A stretch of DNA of 27,270 nt. It comes from Acinetobacter sp. UBA3106. Lineage in GTDB: Bacteria; Pseudomonadota; Gammaproteobacteria; Pseudomonadales; Moraxellaceae. Below are positions 7,784 through 14,508 of the stretch, one piece after another. Location: positions 1 to 27,270 of the forward strand of contig DFAM01000003.1 of the NCBI GenBank assembly GCA_002365595.1, in the 5' to 3' direction. The notes below the pieces were generated by a model, which saw only the letters and a program-made list of their open reading frames with translations, was not told the origin of the DNA and made no database searches. The translations under genes and the position numbers were made by a program. Position 1 is the first letter of the stretch, and each line of letters starts with the position of its first letter.

Positions 7784-7860
7784 TGGTGGCTATGACGGGA
7801 CTTGAACCTGTGACCCCCGCATTATGAGTGCGGTGCTCTAACCAACTGAGCTACATAGCC
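7784..7860 (-). tRNA. tRNA-Met (CAT), elongator, second copy
   Basis: Identical over all 77 nt to the copy at 7055-7131, with CCA encoded and anticodon CAT. The promoter and 3' hairpin around it are also similar to those of the first copy, so the whole transcription unit was duplicated. Confidence 0.95.
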
Positions 7861-7874
7861 AAAACTGTGCGCGT

Positions 7875-7903
7875 ATTATCTATTTCAGGTAACCTTCTGT
7901 CAA
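7875..7903 (-). promoter_or_regulatory. Sigma70 promoter of tRNA-Met copy 2
   Basis: On the minus strand, TTGACA (7898-7903) and GATAAT (7875-7880) are separated by 17 bp and followed by a GC-rich discriminator (ACGCGC). The -35 is a perfect consensus. Confidence 0.8.
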
Positions 7904-7934
7904 GAAATATCACGCAATAATTGTAAAAAATTTA

Positions 7935-8316
<382 letters not shown>

Positions 8317-8342
8317 GGGGCGTATGCTAACAAATTTCCGCA

Positions 8343-8606
8343 CTAATTACTGATGCTTTTTTGTGCAATCAGCTTTTTATATTTTTCCATCAGTTCATCT
8401 TGTGATTCCACATGCTCAGGATTAAGCGGAATACAGTCGACTGGACAGAACAATTGACACTGCGGTTGATCATGATGCCCAACGCATTCGGTACATAAAT
8501 CCGGGTGAATTTCATAAATGACTTCACCCATGAATATCGCCTCATTCGGGCACACCGGCTCACAGACATCACAATTGATGCATTCATCGGTAATATATAA
8601 AGCCAC
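8343..8606 (-). CDS. yfhL: YfhL-type 2[4Fe-4S] ferredoxin
   Basis: A small cytosolic electron carrier of 87 residues, starting (M/V)ALYITDECINCDVCEPVC. Two clusters are marked by CINCDVCEPVCP and by CTEC, eight residues, then CQLFCPVDC. The longer spacing in the second set is typical of the YfhL/Allochromatium-type ferredoxins. I chose the GTG at 8604-8606 because family members begin MALYITDEC, because AAGGTTGG lies about 6 nt upstream, and because it falls 1 nt after the coaD stop. The longer ATG-started frame would overlap coaD. Its gene is co-transcribed with coaD. The electron partner is not known from context. Confidence 0.92.
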   Translation of the reverse strand: MALYITDECINCDVCEPVCPNEAIFMGEVIYEIHPDLCTECVGHHDQPQCQLFCPVDCIPLNPEHVESQDELMEKYKKLIAQKSISN

Positions 8607-8607
8607 G

Positions 8608-9099
8608 CTACCAACCTTGCTGTTGTTTCCGCTTAAAGGCTTCAACTACAGCTTGCGGTACAAACTGCGCGACATCACCATTTAAGCGTGCTATTTCACG
8701 TACTAAAGTAGATGAAATAAAAGAATATTGCTCTGAAGGGGTTAGAAATACCGCCTCAAAACTTGCATCCAGGCGGCGGTTCATGTTGGCCAGTTGAAAT
8801 TCATACTCAAAGTCAGATACGGCACGTAATCCGCGCAGCACTGCTGTGGCTTTCTGTTCACGGAAAAAATTGACCAACAAGCCATCAAAACCTACAAATT
8901 CTACATTCGGCAAATGGCTTAACGATTTTTTTGCCAACTCCACTCGCTCTTCTAGACTAAAGACTGGATTTTTATGATGACCAATGGCAATCGCCACCAC
9001 AACTTCATCAAACATTTTCGCCGCACGTGACACCAAGTCGATATGTCCATTGGTAATTGGATCGAATGTGCCTGGATAAATGACGCGAGATTTAGTCAT
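8608..9099 (-). CDS. coaD: Phosphopantetheine adenylyltransferase
   Basis: CoaD transfers AMP from ATP to 4'-phosphopantetheine, giving dephospho-CoA, the fourth step of CoA synthesis. The protein is 163 residues, the usual length. The nucleotidyltransferase motif YPGTFDPITNGH (T/HxGH type, residues 8-19) is at the N-terminus, RGLRAVSDFEYE is in the middle, and ISSTLVREIA is the C-terminal ATP-binding motif. The ribosome site is poor (AGAGTAA upstream). It forms a two-gene operon with the ferredoxin, with 1 nt between stop and start. It is divergent from smpB, and the 140-bp gap should hold both promoters. Confidence 0.97.
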   Translation of the reverse strand: MTKSRVIYPGTFDPITNGHIDLVSRAAKMFDEVVVAIAIGHHKNPVFSLEERVELAKKSLSHLPNVEFVGFDGLLVNFFREQKATAVLRGLRAVSDFEYEFQLANMNRRLDASFEAVFLTPSEQYSFISSTLVREIARLNGDVAQFVPQAVVEAFKRKQQQGW

Positions 9100-9239
9100 T
9101 CATTTTTACTCTAGTTTTTAGTAGAACCTTATTTTAGCAAAAACTTATTTTTTTAGTGAACAATCTCCTTAATTTTGAAAAAACTTCACCTCAGCGCAAG
9201 TTTGAGGCAAAATAGAGTCAATCTTGGAATATGCGTATT

Positions 9240-9716
9240 ATGTCGAAATCAATCGTAGTTAAAAAAAATACTGGTGGCACTATTGCGCAGAACAAGCGTG
9301 CTCGCCATGATTATTTTATTGAAGAGAAATTCGAAGCTGGGCTGTCCTTACAAGGCTGGGAAGTCAAGTCCTTACGTGCTGGGCGGATGACCATTACCGA
9401 AAGCTATATTCTGTTTAAAAACAATGAAGCGTTTTTATTTGGTGCGCAAATCCAGCCCTTGTTGTCCGCGTCTACACATGTAGTGCCTGAAGCGACCCGT
9501 ACACGTAAATTGCTACTTTCGCGCCGTGAAATTGAAAAACTTTTGGGTGCGGTGAATCAGAAAGGTTATGCCTGCGTACCATTGGCCTGTTACTGGAAAG
9601 GCCCATTAGCCAAACTGGAAATTGCTTTGGTTAAAGGTAAACAGTTACACGATAAACGTGCGACTGAAAAAGATCGGGACTGGCAACGCGACAAGGCCCG
9701 GATTATGCATAAATAA
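9240..9716 (+). CDS. smpB: SsrA-binding protein SmpB
   Basis: SmpB binds tmRNA and delivers it to stalled ribosomes for trans-translation. From the ATG at 9240 it has 158 residues, close to the family length: MSKSIVVKKNTGGTIAQNKR, then ARHDYFIEEKFEAGLSLQGW and EVKSLRAGRM, and a basic C-terminal tail (KRATEKDRDWQRDKARIMHK) that mimics mRNA in the ribosome. An in-frame ATG three codons earlier (9231) is only 3 nt from GGA, so 9240 is the better start. The ssrA gene itself is not in this window. A strong bidirectional terminator follows. Confidence 0.96.
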   Translation: MSKSIVVKKNTGGTIAQNKRARHDYFIEEKFEAGLSLQGWEVKSLRAGRMTITESYILFKNNEAFLFGAQIQPLLSASTHVVPEATRTRKLLLSRREIEKLLGAVNQKGYACVPLACYWKGPLAKLEIALVKGKQLHDKRATEKDRDWQRDKARIMHK

Positions 9717-9747
9717 AAAAATGCTCGGATTCTTCCGAGCATTTTTT
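9716..9747. terminator. Bidirectional terminator between smpB and the accessory operon
   Basis: The perfect arms TGCTCGGA (9722-9729) and TCCGAGCA (9734-9741) have a TTCT loop, with an A-run before and a T-run after. It can therefore stop smpB on the plus strand and the five-gene operon on the minus strand. Confidence 0.9.
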
Positions 9748-9753
9748 ATAAAC

Positions 9754-10365
9754 TTACACTTCCTCAGATATCCATCTATCACGCAACGTACCTATTTTTG
9801 CAGAGGGATGTATCAATGTCCTATCTGGATTTACCAGCCTTACAGATCCTTGTGGTAAACCATAATACAGTTCCATGCTTCTTTGAATTTTTCTTACCCG
9901 AGCATCACTTCTGGCTGCACGCTGGCGCATTGCACCAAGACGTTCAGAGACTTTCTTAGCCTTTTTTTCTTCCTTATAATTATGAAGACTATCCACTTCA
10001 ATTATGTTTTCGGTGGTTTCTAAAACTTTTAACTCCAATTCCTCTAGCTCAACTACTTCCAATAAGGCATCGAAAGGATATATTTCACAATTTTCTTCCC
10101 ATGTTCCTGTGAAAAACTCCCAAGAATCATCTTCAAATGCACCAATCAACTTATAAGGAAATGTTTCTTGAGAACCATTTTCATATTGATAATAAATCGA
10201 TCCAGTAGCGACCTGTTCATTTAAATTTTTATGCAGCGTAATTTTTCCAGAAAAATGACTTCCGTATTCACTCGACTTTCCTTCAAAAATCAAAAAAATT
10301 TTTTCATTTTCAAGTGTTAAATTCACAGCACTCGAAGGATAATTATTCCAATATATTTCATTCAT
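9754..10365 (-). CDS. Unknown protein, acidic N-part and basic C-part; last gene of the accessory operon
   Basis: A 203-residue protein with no recognised family. Residues 1-110 look like a beta-rich acidic domain (EKIFLIFEGKSSEYGSHFSG, DDSWEFFTGTWEENCEIYPF). Residues 95-135 are a Glu/Leu-rich stretch. Residues 135-203 switch to strongly basic (KKAKKVSERLGAMRQRAARS, then RVRKIQRS), ending SAKIGTLRDRWISEEV. The basic half could bind nucleic acid (inference from charge only). The ATG lies 3 nt after the stop of the preceding gene, so translation is probably coupled. Transcription ends at the shared hairpin 9722-9741. A product that antagonises or assists the nuclease is possible, but nothing in the sequence proves it. 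Confidence 0.8.
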   Translation of the reverse strand: MNEIYWNNYPSSAVNLTLENEKIFLIFEGKSSEYGSHFSGKITLHKNLNEQVATGSIYYQYENGSQETFPYKLIGAFEDDSWEFFTGTWEENCEIYPFDALLEVVELEELELKVLETTENIIEVDSLHNYKEEKKAKKVSERLGAMRQRAARSDARVRKIQRSMELYYGLPQGSVRLVNPDRTLIHPSAKIGTLRDRWISEEV

Positions 10366-10368
10366 GAT

Positions 10369-11040
10369 TTATACCACTGTATTTTCTTCTTGATTAAACT
10401 TTCGAATTGCTGCTTTTACAATTTCATCTAAATAGTGATGTACTTGTTTTAATTTACTTAAAGCAACTTCAATAGGTGCTAGGGCATCTTCTAAATTATC
10501 GCTTTCATAATTTTCGATAAAAGTTACTGGATCAATTCCCTCGATAATTAAATACCAACTTCCTTCTTTAGCATTATATTTAAAGCCCTTTTGTTCTATT
10601 TGTGGATAAGCTTGATTTTTTTCATTTGCAAAATTTTTCCAATCTTTTGCTGAACATTTTAGAAAATTTTCTCTCCACGGATAAAAATTAAAAACTATAG
10701 AATCTACATCATTTTTTAAAAACGTGCTTAACCACCATTCTGTAGCCTCACCACCAATCTCATCACTTTCACATCCTAGAAAGTATCTCGCATAAAAATG
10801 TTGATGTTTAAAGTCATCTCCCTCTTTTGCTCGCCAACTTTCTGGTGCAAACTGAATTTGATCTTCATAAAAATTGAATACTCCATTCCATTGATTCTCT
10901 AAACCCTCAATAAAATTACGTATTTTGCTATCGATAGCAGAATATAAGTTTTCAGTAATTTCGCTTTCTAATAATTTCTTTGCTTGCTCTAAATATTGAA
11001 TATTCTCAATAATCAATTTTACTGCTTGTATATTGTTCAT
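10369..11040 (-). CDS. Unknown protein B, paralogue-like to protein A
   Basis: A protein of about 223 residues from the ATG at 11040. That start has GGGGA 3 nt upstream and falls 26 nt after the nuclease stop. A longer frame to 11109 would overlap the nuclease gene. The family was not recognised. Marked stretches in order are NLYSAIDSKIRN (31-42), QIQFAPESW (61-69), HFYARYFL (81-88), GFKYNAKEGSWYLIIEGID (152-170) and LEDALAPIEVALSKL (183-197). The same landmarks, in the same order and with similar spacing, occur in the protein encoded at 11978-12691. N- and C-terminal parts look helical, and there is no signal or membrane segment. The two related proteins flank the nuclease gene, which suggests a shared complex or target (inference). 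Confidence 0.85.
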   Translation of the reverse strand: MNNIQAVKLIIENIQYLEQAKKLLESEITENLYSAIDSKIRNFIEGLENQWNGVFNFYEDQIQFAPESWRAKEGDDFKHQHFYARYFLGCESDEIGGEATEWWLSTFLKNDVDSIVFNFYPWRENFLKCSAKDWKNFANEKNQAYPQIEQKGFKYNAKEGSWYLIIEGIDPVTFIENYESDNLEDALAPIEVALSKLKQVHHYLDEIVKAAIRKFNQEENTVV

Positions 11041-11066
11041 CATTCCCCGTACATAAAATAGTTTAT

Positions 11067-11945
11067 TTAAAAAGTTTTGATATGATCCGCAAATTGTTTT
11101 GCTAACCACGCTCCTCGATTATTTACATCCGCTTGTTTTGAATATTGATCAAATAACTTTGAAATTTTTAGCCATGACATTGGAATGAGTCGTTTTGTCT
11201 CATATTTATCTAATGGATCATGAATTACGTTTGTAATGTCCTCATGATCAAGCAATAATTTTCCTTTAATTTCATCTTCAGTTGAAGATAAGTAGCCTGT
11301 TTTTGTCAAATAAATAATTGCCCAATCTTTTTTCAAATTTTTAGTTTTTAACAACGCATCTCGATAGTAACGTTTAAGTTGATCCGCCCCTTCATTTGCG
11401 TAAATTTTAACTTCGATAAACAACAAAAATTCTGGCGCGTCAATTTCAATATCGACCCGATTTTCTAAATTACCAAGTGGACAACATTCAGCGACTGCTG
11501 AATAGAACTTAGGATAATATTCATGAAAACGCGGAGGTAATAATTGCAAAAGTTGCAATAATATTGCATTGCCTTGCCCATGATCTCCTCTACAATCAAG
11601 AAACCATTTTAATACTTTACTATTTCGAACTTCATCCGTACTCAAACCAGCACTTTTCCAAACATTCAATAATAAACCATTTGCTTTGGCTTGCTTCATT
11701 GGTTCAATGGCTGATTTAAAACATTCAAAAAATTCACTCAACCCTATAGAGTCTAAGCTTATAATTTTTTCAGGTTCAAGTGCTTCAAATGACAGGTTTT
11801 TCCAAGATTGAAAAAAGTGTTCTAATTGGCTAGTAAAACTCCGTTCTTGTACAGAAGCTAATTTTGATTCGTTGATACTTTGACTTTGATTGACAAAGTT
11901 ACCAAGCTGTTTAGATAAATTTTGATCAAGAATATCTATTTTCAT
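11067..11945 (-). CDS. PD-(D/E)XK nuclease superfamily protein
   Basis: A 292-residue protein with the PD-(D/E)XK nuclease core visible: RVDIEID with D165, then FLLFIEVKIYA with E178 and K180, and GADQLKRYYRDAL with Q189 on the following helix. Upstream, VRNSKVLKWFLDCRGDHGQG (106-125) matches the 'S..L.W.LD...HG.G' stretch seen before the core in PDDEXK_4-type proteins (PF14281, named from memory). The catalytic residues are intact, so cleavage of DNA or RNA is plausible. An excellent ribosome site (GGGAGGGAG) precedes the ATG. The first 100 residues are a helical domain I cannot assign. The gene sits between the two A/B-type proteins, 32 nt after A. It has no methyltransferase beside it, so it is not an ordinary restriction-modification pair. 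Confidence 0.85.
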   Translation of the reverse strand: MKIDILDQNLSKQLGNFVNQSQSINESKLASVQERSFTSQLEHFFQSWKNLSFEALEPEKIISLDSIGLSEFFECFKSAIEPMKQAKANGLLLNVWKSAGLSTDEVRNSKVLKWFLDCRGDHGQGNAILLQLLQLLPPRFHEYYPKFYSAVAECCPLGNLENRVDIEIDAPEFLLFIEVKIYANEGADQLKRYYRDALLKTKNLKKDWAIIYLTKTGYLSSTEDEIKGKLLLDHEDITNVIHDPLDKYETKRLIPMSWLKISKLFDQYSKQADVNNRGAWLAKQFADHIKTF

Positions 11946-11977
11946 TCTCCCTCCCTATTATGCTTATAGTTATATGA

Positions 11978-12691
11978 TCAAGTATATAATTTTGACTTTT
12001 CTTTGATTAAATCAAATATATATAAAACAGGATATAATGCTTTTAAAGCATCTTTTATAGGATCGAGTGACTGATCAAAATATTTTCTATTAAAATCATT
12101 AGCCACTTGGCAGGCATCTAAGACGTTAATAGGTAAATACCAAAAGCTTCCCGTTTCCGACAATTTAAAACCATGATGAGCTAACTCACCATGCTGCTGA
12201 ATTAACCGATTTCTTTGCTTACCCCAATTTCTTAATATTGAATAGTGCGTTTCTTTATCACCAATATTTTTGATCATGTTTTTATTTAAATGAAATTGAA
12301 TACTGACAAAACCATTTGCATGATTAAAAAAATTAACTGTTGGCAAACGATTCCCGTTATTTGCAAAATCATCATCTATAGAACTTGCTCTTTCGCTGTG
12401 ATTTTGTATAGTCAACTTAAAATATGCATAACATTGCTCAATATTCAAATGCGAACTATCTCTTTGATTAATATTCCATATAGATGGCGCAAACCAAATT
12501 TCTTTATATTCAAAATGTGTACATACATCCCATCTTAAAGTTTGCCATCTCAAATCAGGAGCTAGCTCACTTTGACTGTTGCGGATTAGTAGTTCAATAG
12601 CCTGATAAAGTTCTTCACCCAACACATCTTCAATCAAATTGCACGTTTTTACTAAAAGCGGTAAATGCTCTAAAGCTTTATGTATACTCAT
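11978..12691 (-). CDS. Unknown protein A, paralogue-like to protein B
   Basis: A protein of 237 residues from the ATG at 12691 (MSIHKALEHLPLLVKTC), which follows the regulator's stop by 4 nt. The frame is open to 12742, but that would overlap the regulator by 47 bp. The family was not recognised. Landmarks are GEELYQAIELLIRN (25-38), EIWFAPSIW (64-72), QCYAYFKL (86-93), HGFKLSETGSFWYLPINVLD (173-192) and LDPIKDALKALYP (209-221). These mirror protein B in order and spacing. There is no membrane or signal segment. The FAPxxW and GFK...GS(F)WYL blocks look like a folded core. Function is unknown. Its position directly after the regulator and before the nuclease makes it an integral part of the cassette. 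Confidence 0.85.
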   Translation of the reverse strand: MSIHKALEHLPLLVKTCNLIEDVLGEELYQAIELLIRNSQSELAPDLRWQTLRWDVCTHFEYKEIWFAPSIWNINQRDSSHLNIEQCYAYFKLTIQNHSERASSIDDDFANNGNRLPTVNFFNHANGFVSIQFHLNKNMIKNIGDKETHYSILRNWGKQRNRLIQQHGELAHHGFKLSETGSFWYLPINVLDACQVANDFNRKYFDQSLDPIKDALKALYPVLYIFDLIKEKSKLYT

Positions 12692-12695
12692 TTTT

Positions 12696-13772
12696 TTATA
12701 ATCCATAAGAATTAAATTCATTGAAAATTTGGTGTTTTTCACCTGCTTTTGTTATACGGAATTGAATTTCTTCGAATAAGCAATCTGGTGCTACAATTTG
12801 CAAATATTCAGCCTTCTCAGTTAACCAATCCATACGGCTATTTGTAAGTACACAAGATGCCCGTAGTTCATAATATCCTTCATCAATTTTTTTTATCGTT
12901 TGGAAATCTCCAATAGGATTAAGATTCAACTCATCCAATAATTCCTCTTCAAAAACAAAAAAAATATCCTGCTCCTCTCTATTAAAAAGTGCGTATTCAA
13001 ATTCCCGATTTTCTACTAATCCCTCTAAGTCATATATTTCAACATCAATTGAAATTTTCTCTGGAACAATTTTAAGATTTTCAAAATGAAGAATATTGAA
13101 TGTTCTTAATAAAGTTTTATTTTCAGTTATTTTACTAGCTATTAAATAAGGTTTTTGCCCATATTGAATCACACCTTGAGGCTTTAAGAGATAATTTTCG
13201 GTAATCTGTGTACCTTCTTTACGATAATTTCCTTGAAGCCATACATTTCCCTCAAGTAGTGCTTGGTAAATAATTTTTTGAATTTCGGTATGATGTTCTG
13301 TTTTTTGAATTTGTGCATAACCATCAGGTACAAATCTAAACCTACTGTTCCAATTTTTAAGCTTAGTATCGGATTGAAGCTGCAATTCTGCTGATCGAAA
13401 AAAGCCTTCTACTTTAGAATAAATTTCATCAGGTAGCTGTTGGTTCAAATATTCATTTGCCATAACCAAAACAAGTGCTAATTCGGAATTAAGTGGCTCT
13501 ATCCACGCATCTTGACTTAGTAGATATTTTCTCGGCTGGTTACCTTTACCATCCCTGTTTTCCAATGAGCCAGAGACAAGTAATTCTGGTAATAATTCCA
13601 AATCCCGGCGAATTGCTTTGGTTAGAGATTGCTCATCTATTTGATCTGAATAATAGCTTCTTACATATTCTTTTAATTGTTCTATTGGTAAAGCAGATTT
13701 AGGAAAACGAGGTAAAGTCTTGTACAAAGCTATTAATCTCGTTATCAAGCTATTTTGTGTTTGCTTCTGCAT
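12696..13772 (-). CDS. WYL-domain transcriptional regulator
   Basis: A 358-residue protein. The N-terminal region (about 1-85) is helical with a winged-helix look (SLTKAIRRDLELLPELL at 49-65, then the wing NQPRKYLL). A WYL domain (about 160-240) carries YLLKPQGVIQYGQKPYLIAS, where the W-Y-L triplet itself reads P-Y-L. A C-terminal WCX-like region (about 250-345) completes the protein. WYL regulators control defence islands, CRISPR loci and DNA-damage responses, usually as dimers that repress or activate the adjacent operon after sensing a nucleic-acid or nucleotide ligand (family knowledge, for example CapW and BrxR). It is the first gene of the five-gene operon. The perfect inverted repeat at 13816-13842 is its probable operator. 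Confidence 0.88.
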   Translation of the reverse strand: MQKQTQNSLITRLIALYKTLPRFPKSALPIEQLKEYVRSYYSDQIDEQSLTKAIRRDLELLPELLVSGSLENRDGKGNQPRKYLLSQDAWIEPLNSELALVLVMANEYLNQQLPDEIYSKVEGFFRSAELQLQSDTKLKNWNSRFRFVPDGYAQIQKTEHHTEIQKIIYQALLEGNVWLQGNYRKEGTQITENYLLKPQGVIQYGQKPYLIASKITENKTLLRTFNILHFENLKIVPEKISIDVEIYDLEGLVENREFEYALFNREEQDIFFVFEEELLDELNLNPIGDFQTIKKIDEGYYELRASCVLTNSRMDWLTEKAEYLQIVAPDCLFEEIQFRITKAGEKHQIFNEFNSYGL

Positions 13773-13815
13773 TGCTTCAATCTATTTTATTTAAGATATA
13801 AATCAGCATACTAAG

Positions 13816-13842
13816 TTTGCTGGACAAAATCTGTCCAGCAAA
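13816..13842. promoter_or_regulatory. Perfect inverted repeat, probable operator of the WYL operon
   Basis: The arms TTTGCTGGACA (13816-13826) and TGTCCAGCAAA (13832-13842) are an 11-bp perfect match around 5 bp. It lies 44 bp upstream of the regulator's ATG. Neither strand shows a T-tract after it, so it is not a normal terminator. A candidate minus-strand promoter lies just upstream (TTGAGA 13882-13887, 17 bp, AATTAT 13859-13864), placing the repeat near the start of the transcript, where a dimeric repressor could act. Confidence 0.6.
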
Positions 13843-13887
13843 AAATATTTTTAAAATGATAATTTTATTAGAATCTTGGATTCTCAA

Positions 13888-13906
13888 ATTAATGAGAATC
13901 AATTTG
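13888..13906. promoter_or_regulatory. Fur-box-like sequence (weak)
   Basis: The sequence around TAATGAGAATCA matches the classical 19-bp Fur consensus at 13 of 19 positions by eye. It partly overlaps a small inverted repeat (GATTCTCA/TGAGAATC, 13879-13900) and the candidate -35 of the WYL operon. It is downstream, not upstream, of the flavodoxin gene. AT-rich DNA gives chance matches. Confidence 0.25.
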
Positions 13907-13917
13907 CAATGCTTAAA

Positions 13918-14469
13918 TTATTTTAATCGACTTAATAATAATGCCACGTACTCACCAAACCAGATGGCTGTATCCAAGTCACCTTGTGGCGGCGTCACTT
14001 CAACCGGTGCGTTGTCTGACTGGGTCATTAAACCTAAGAAGCCCGACATCCGGTTCAGGTCCTGCGAACCGCGCCCAGTCGGCATCAGCGGTAGACCGGC
14101 CCATAACATGCCATGCTGCATGGCAAACAGATTGATCTGCTGCAATACCGCCAGCTTGTCACCACTCAATCCGCCACCATTGGTAAAACCCGCTGCAATT
14201 TTGCCTTGCCAGGTCCGTGCCAGCCAGCGTTTGGAAGATTGCTCCATAAATAACTTCAAGGCAGAGGTAATGCTGCCCATATACGTCGGACAACCGAATA
14301 TAATGGCATCAGCCCGATCCAGAACCTCCCAATCCACCTGCTCGATGTTCATGCAATGTACCTGAATAGCGGTTTGCTTGGCCCCTTGAGCGATATAAGA
14401 AGCAACCTTTGCAGTATGTCCATATGGGCTGTGATAAACGATAGCGAGAGATTTCGTGGATAAAGACAT
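13918..14469 (-). CDS. Flavodoxin / NADPH-dependent FMN reductase family protein
   Basis: A 183-residue cytosolic flavoprotein of the WrbA/flavodoxin fold. The FMN-phosphate loop is at the N-terminus (IVYHSPYGHTAKVASYIAQG), PTYMGSITSALKLFMEQ (61-77) contacts the FMN ring, and FTNGGGLSGD is the third loop. Length fits single-domain flavodoxin-like reductases. The substrate cannot be assigned (quinone, azo dye or general NAD(P)H oxidoreductase). It is 39 bp downstream of pgeF on the same strand and probably the last gene of the rluD-pgeF unit. Confidence 0.88.
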   Translation of the reverse strand: MSLSTKSLAIVYHSPYGHTAKVASYIAQGAKQTAIQVHCMNIEQVDWEVLDRADAIIFGCPTYMGSITSALKLFMEQSSKRWLARTWQGKIAAGFTNGGGLSGDKLAVLQQINLFAMQHGMLWAGLPLMPTGRGSQDLNRMSGFLGLMTQSDNAPVEVTPPQGDLDTAIWFGEYVALLLSRLK

Positions 14470-14508
14470 ATCAATAAAAGCAGTAAATTTTAAGCGAGTT
14501 TAACAGTT

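Noticed and set aside
8607..8645. ATG-started longer ferredoxin
   Set aside because: It would overlap the coaD 3' end. The family begins (M)ALYITDEC and the GTG at 8606 has a ribosome site.
9240..9716. tmRNA gene ssrA next to smpB
   Set aside because: No tRNA-Ala-like ends or tag-peptide frame is seen in the flanking sequence.
9754..13772. Cassette as an ordinary restriction-modification system
   Set aside because: There is no DNA methyltransferase or specificity subunit with recognisable motifs in or next to the operon.
13817..14365. Plus-strand frame of 182 codons opposite the flavodoxin gene
   Set aside because: The minus-strand frame encodes an unmistakable flavodoxin. The plus frame has no family resemblance.
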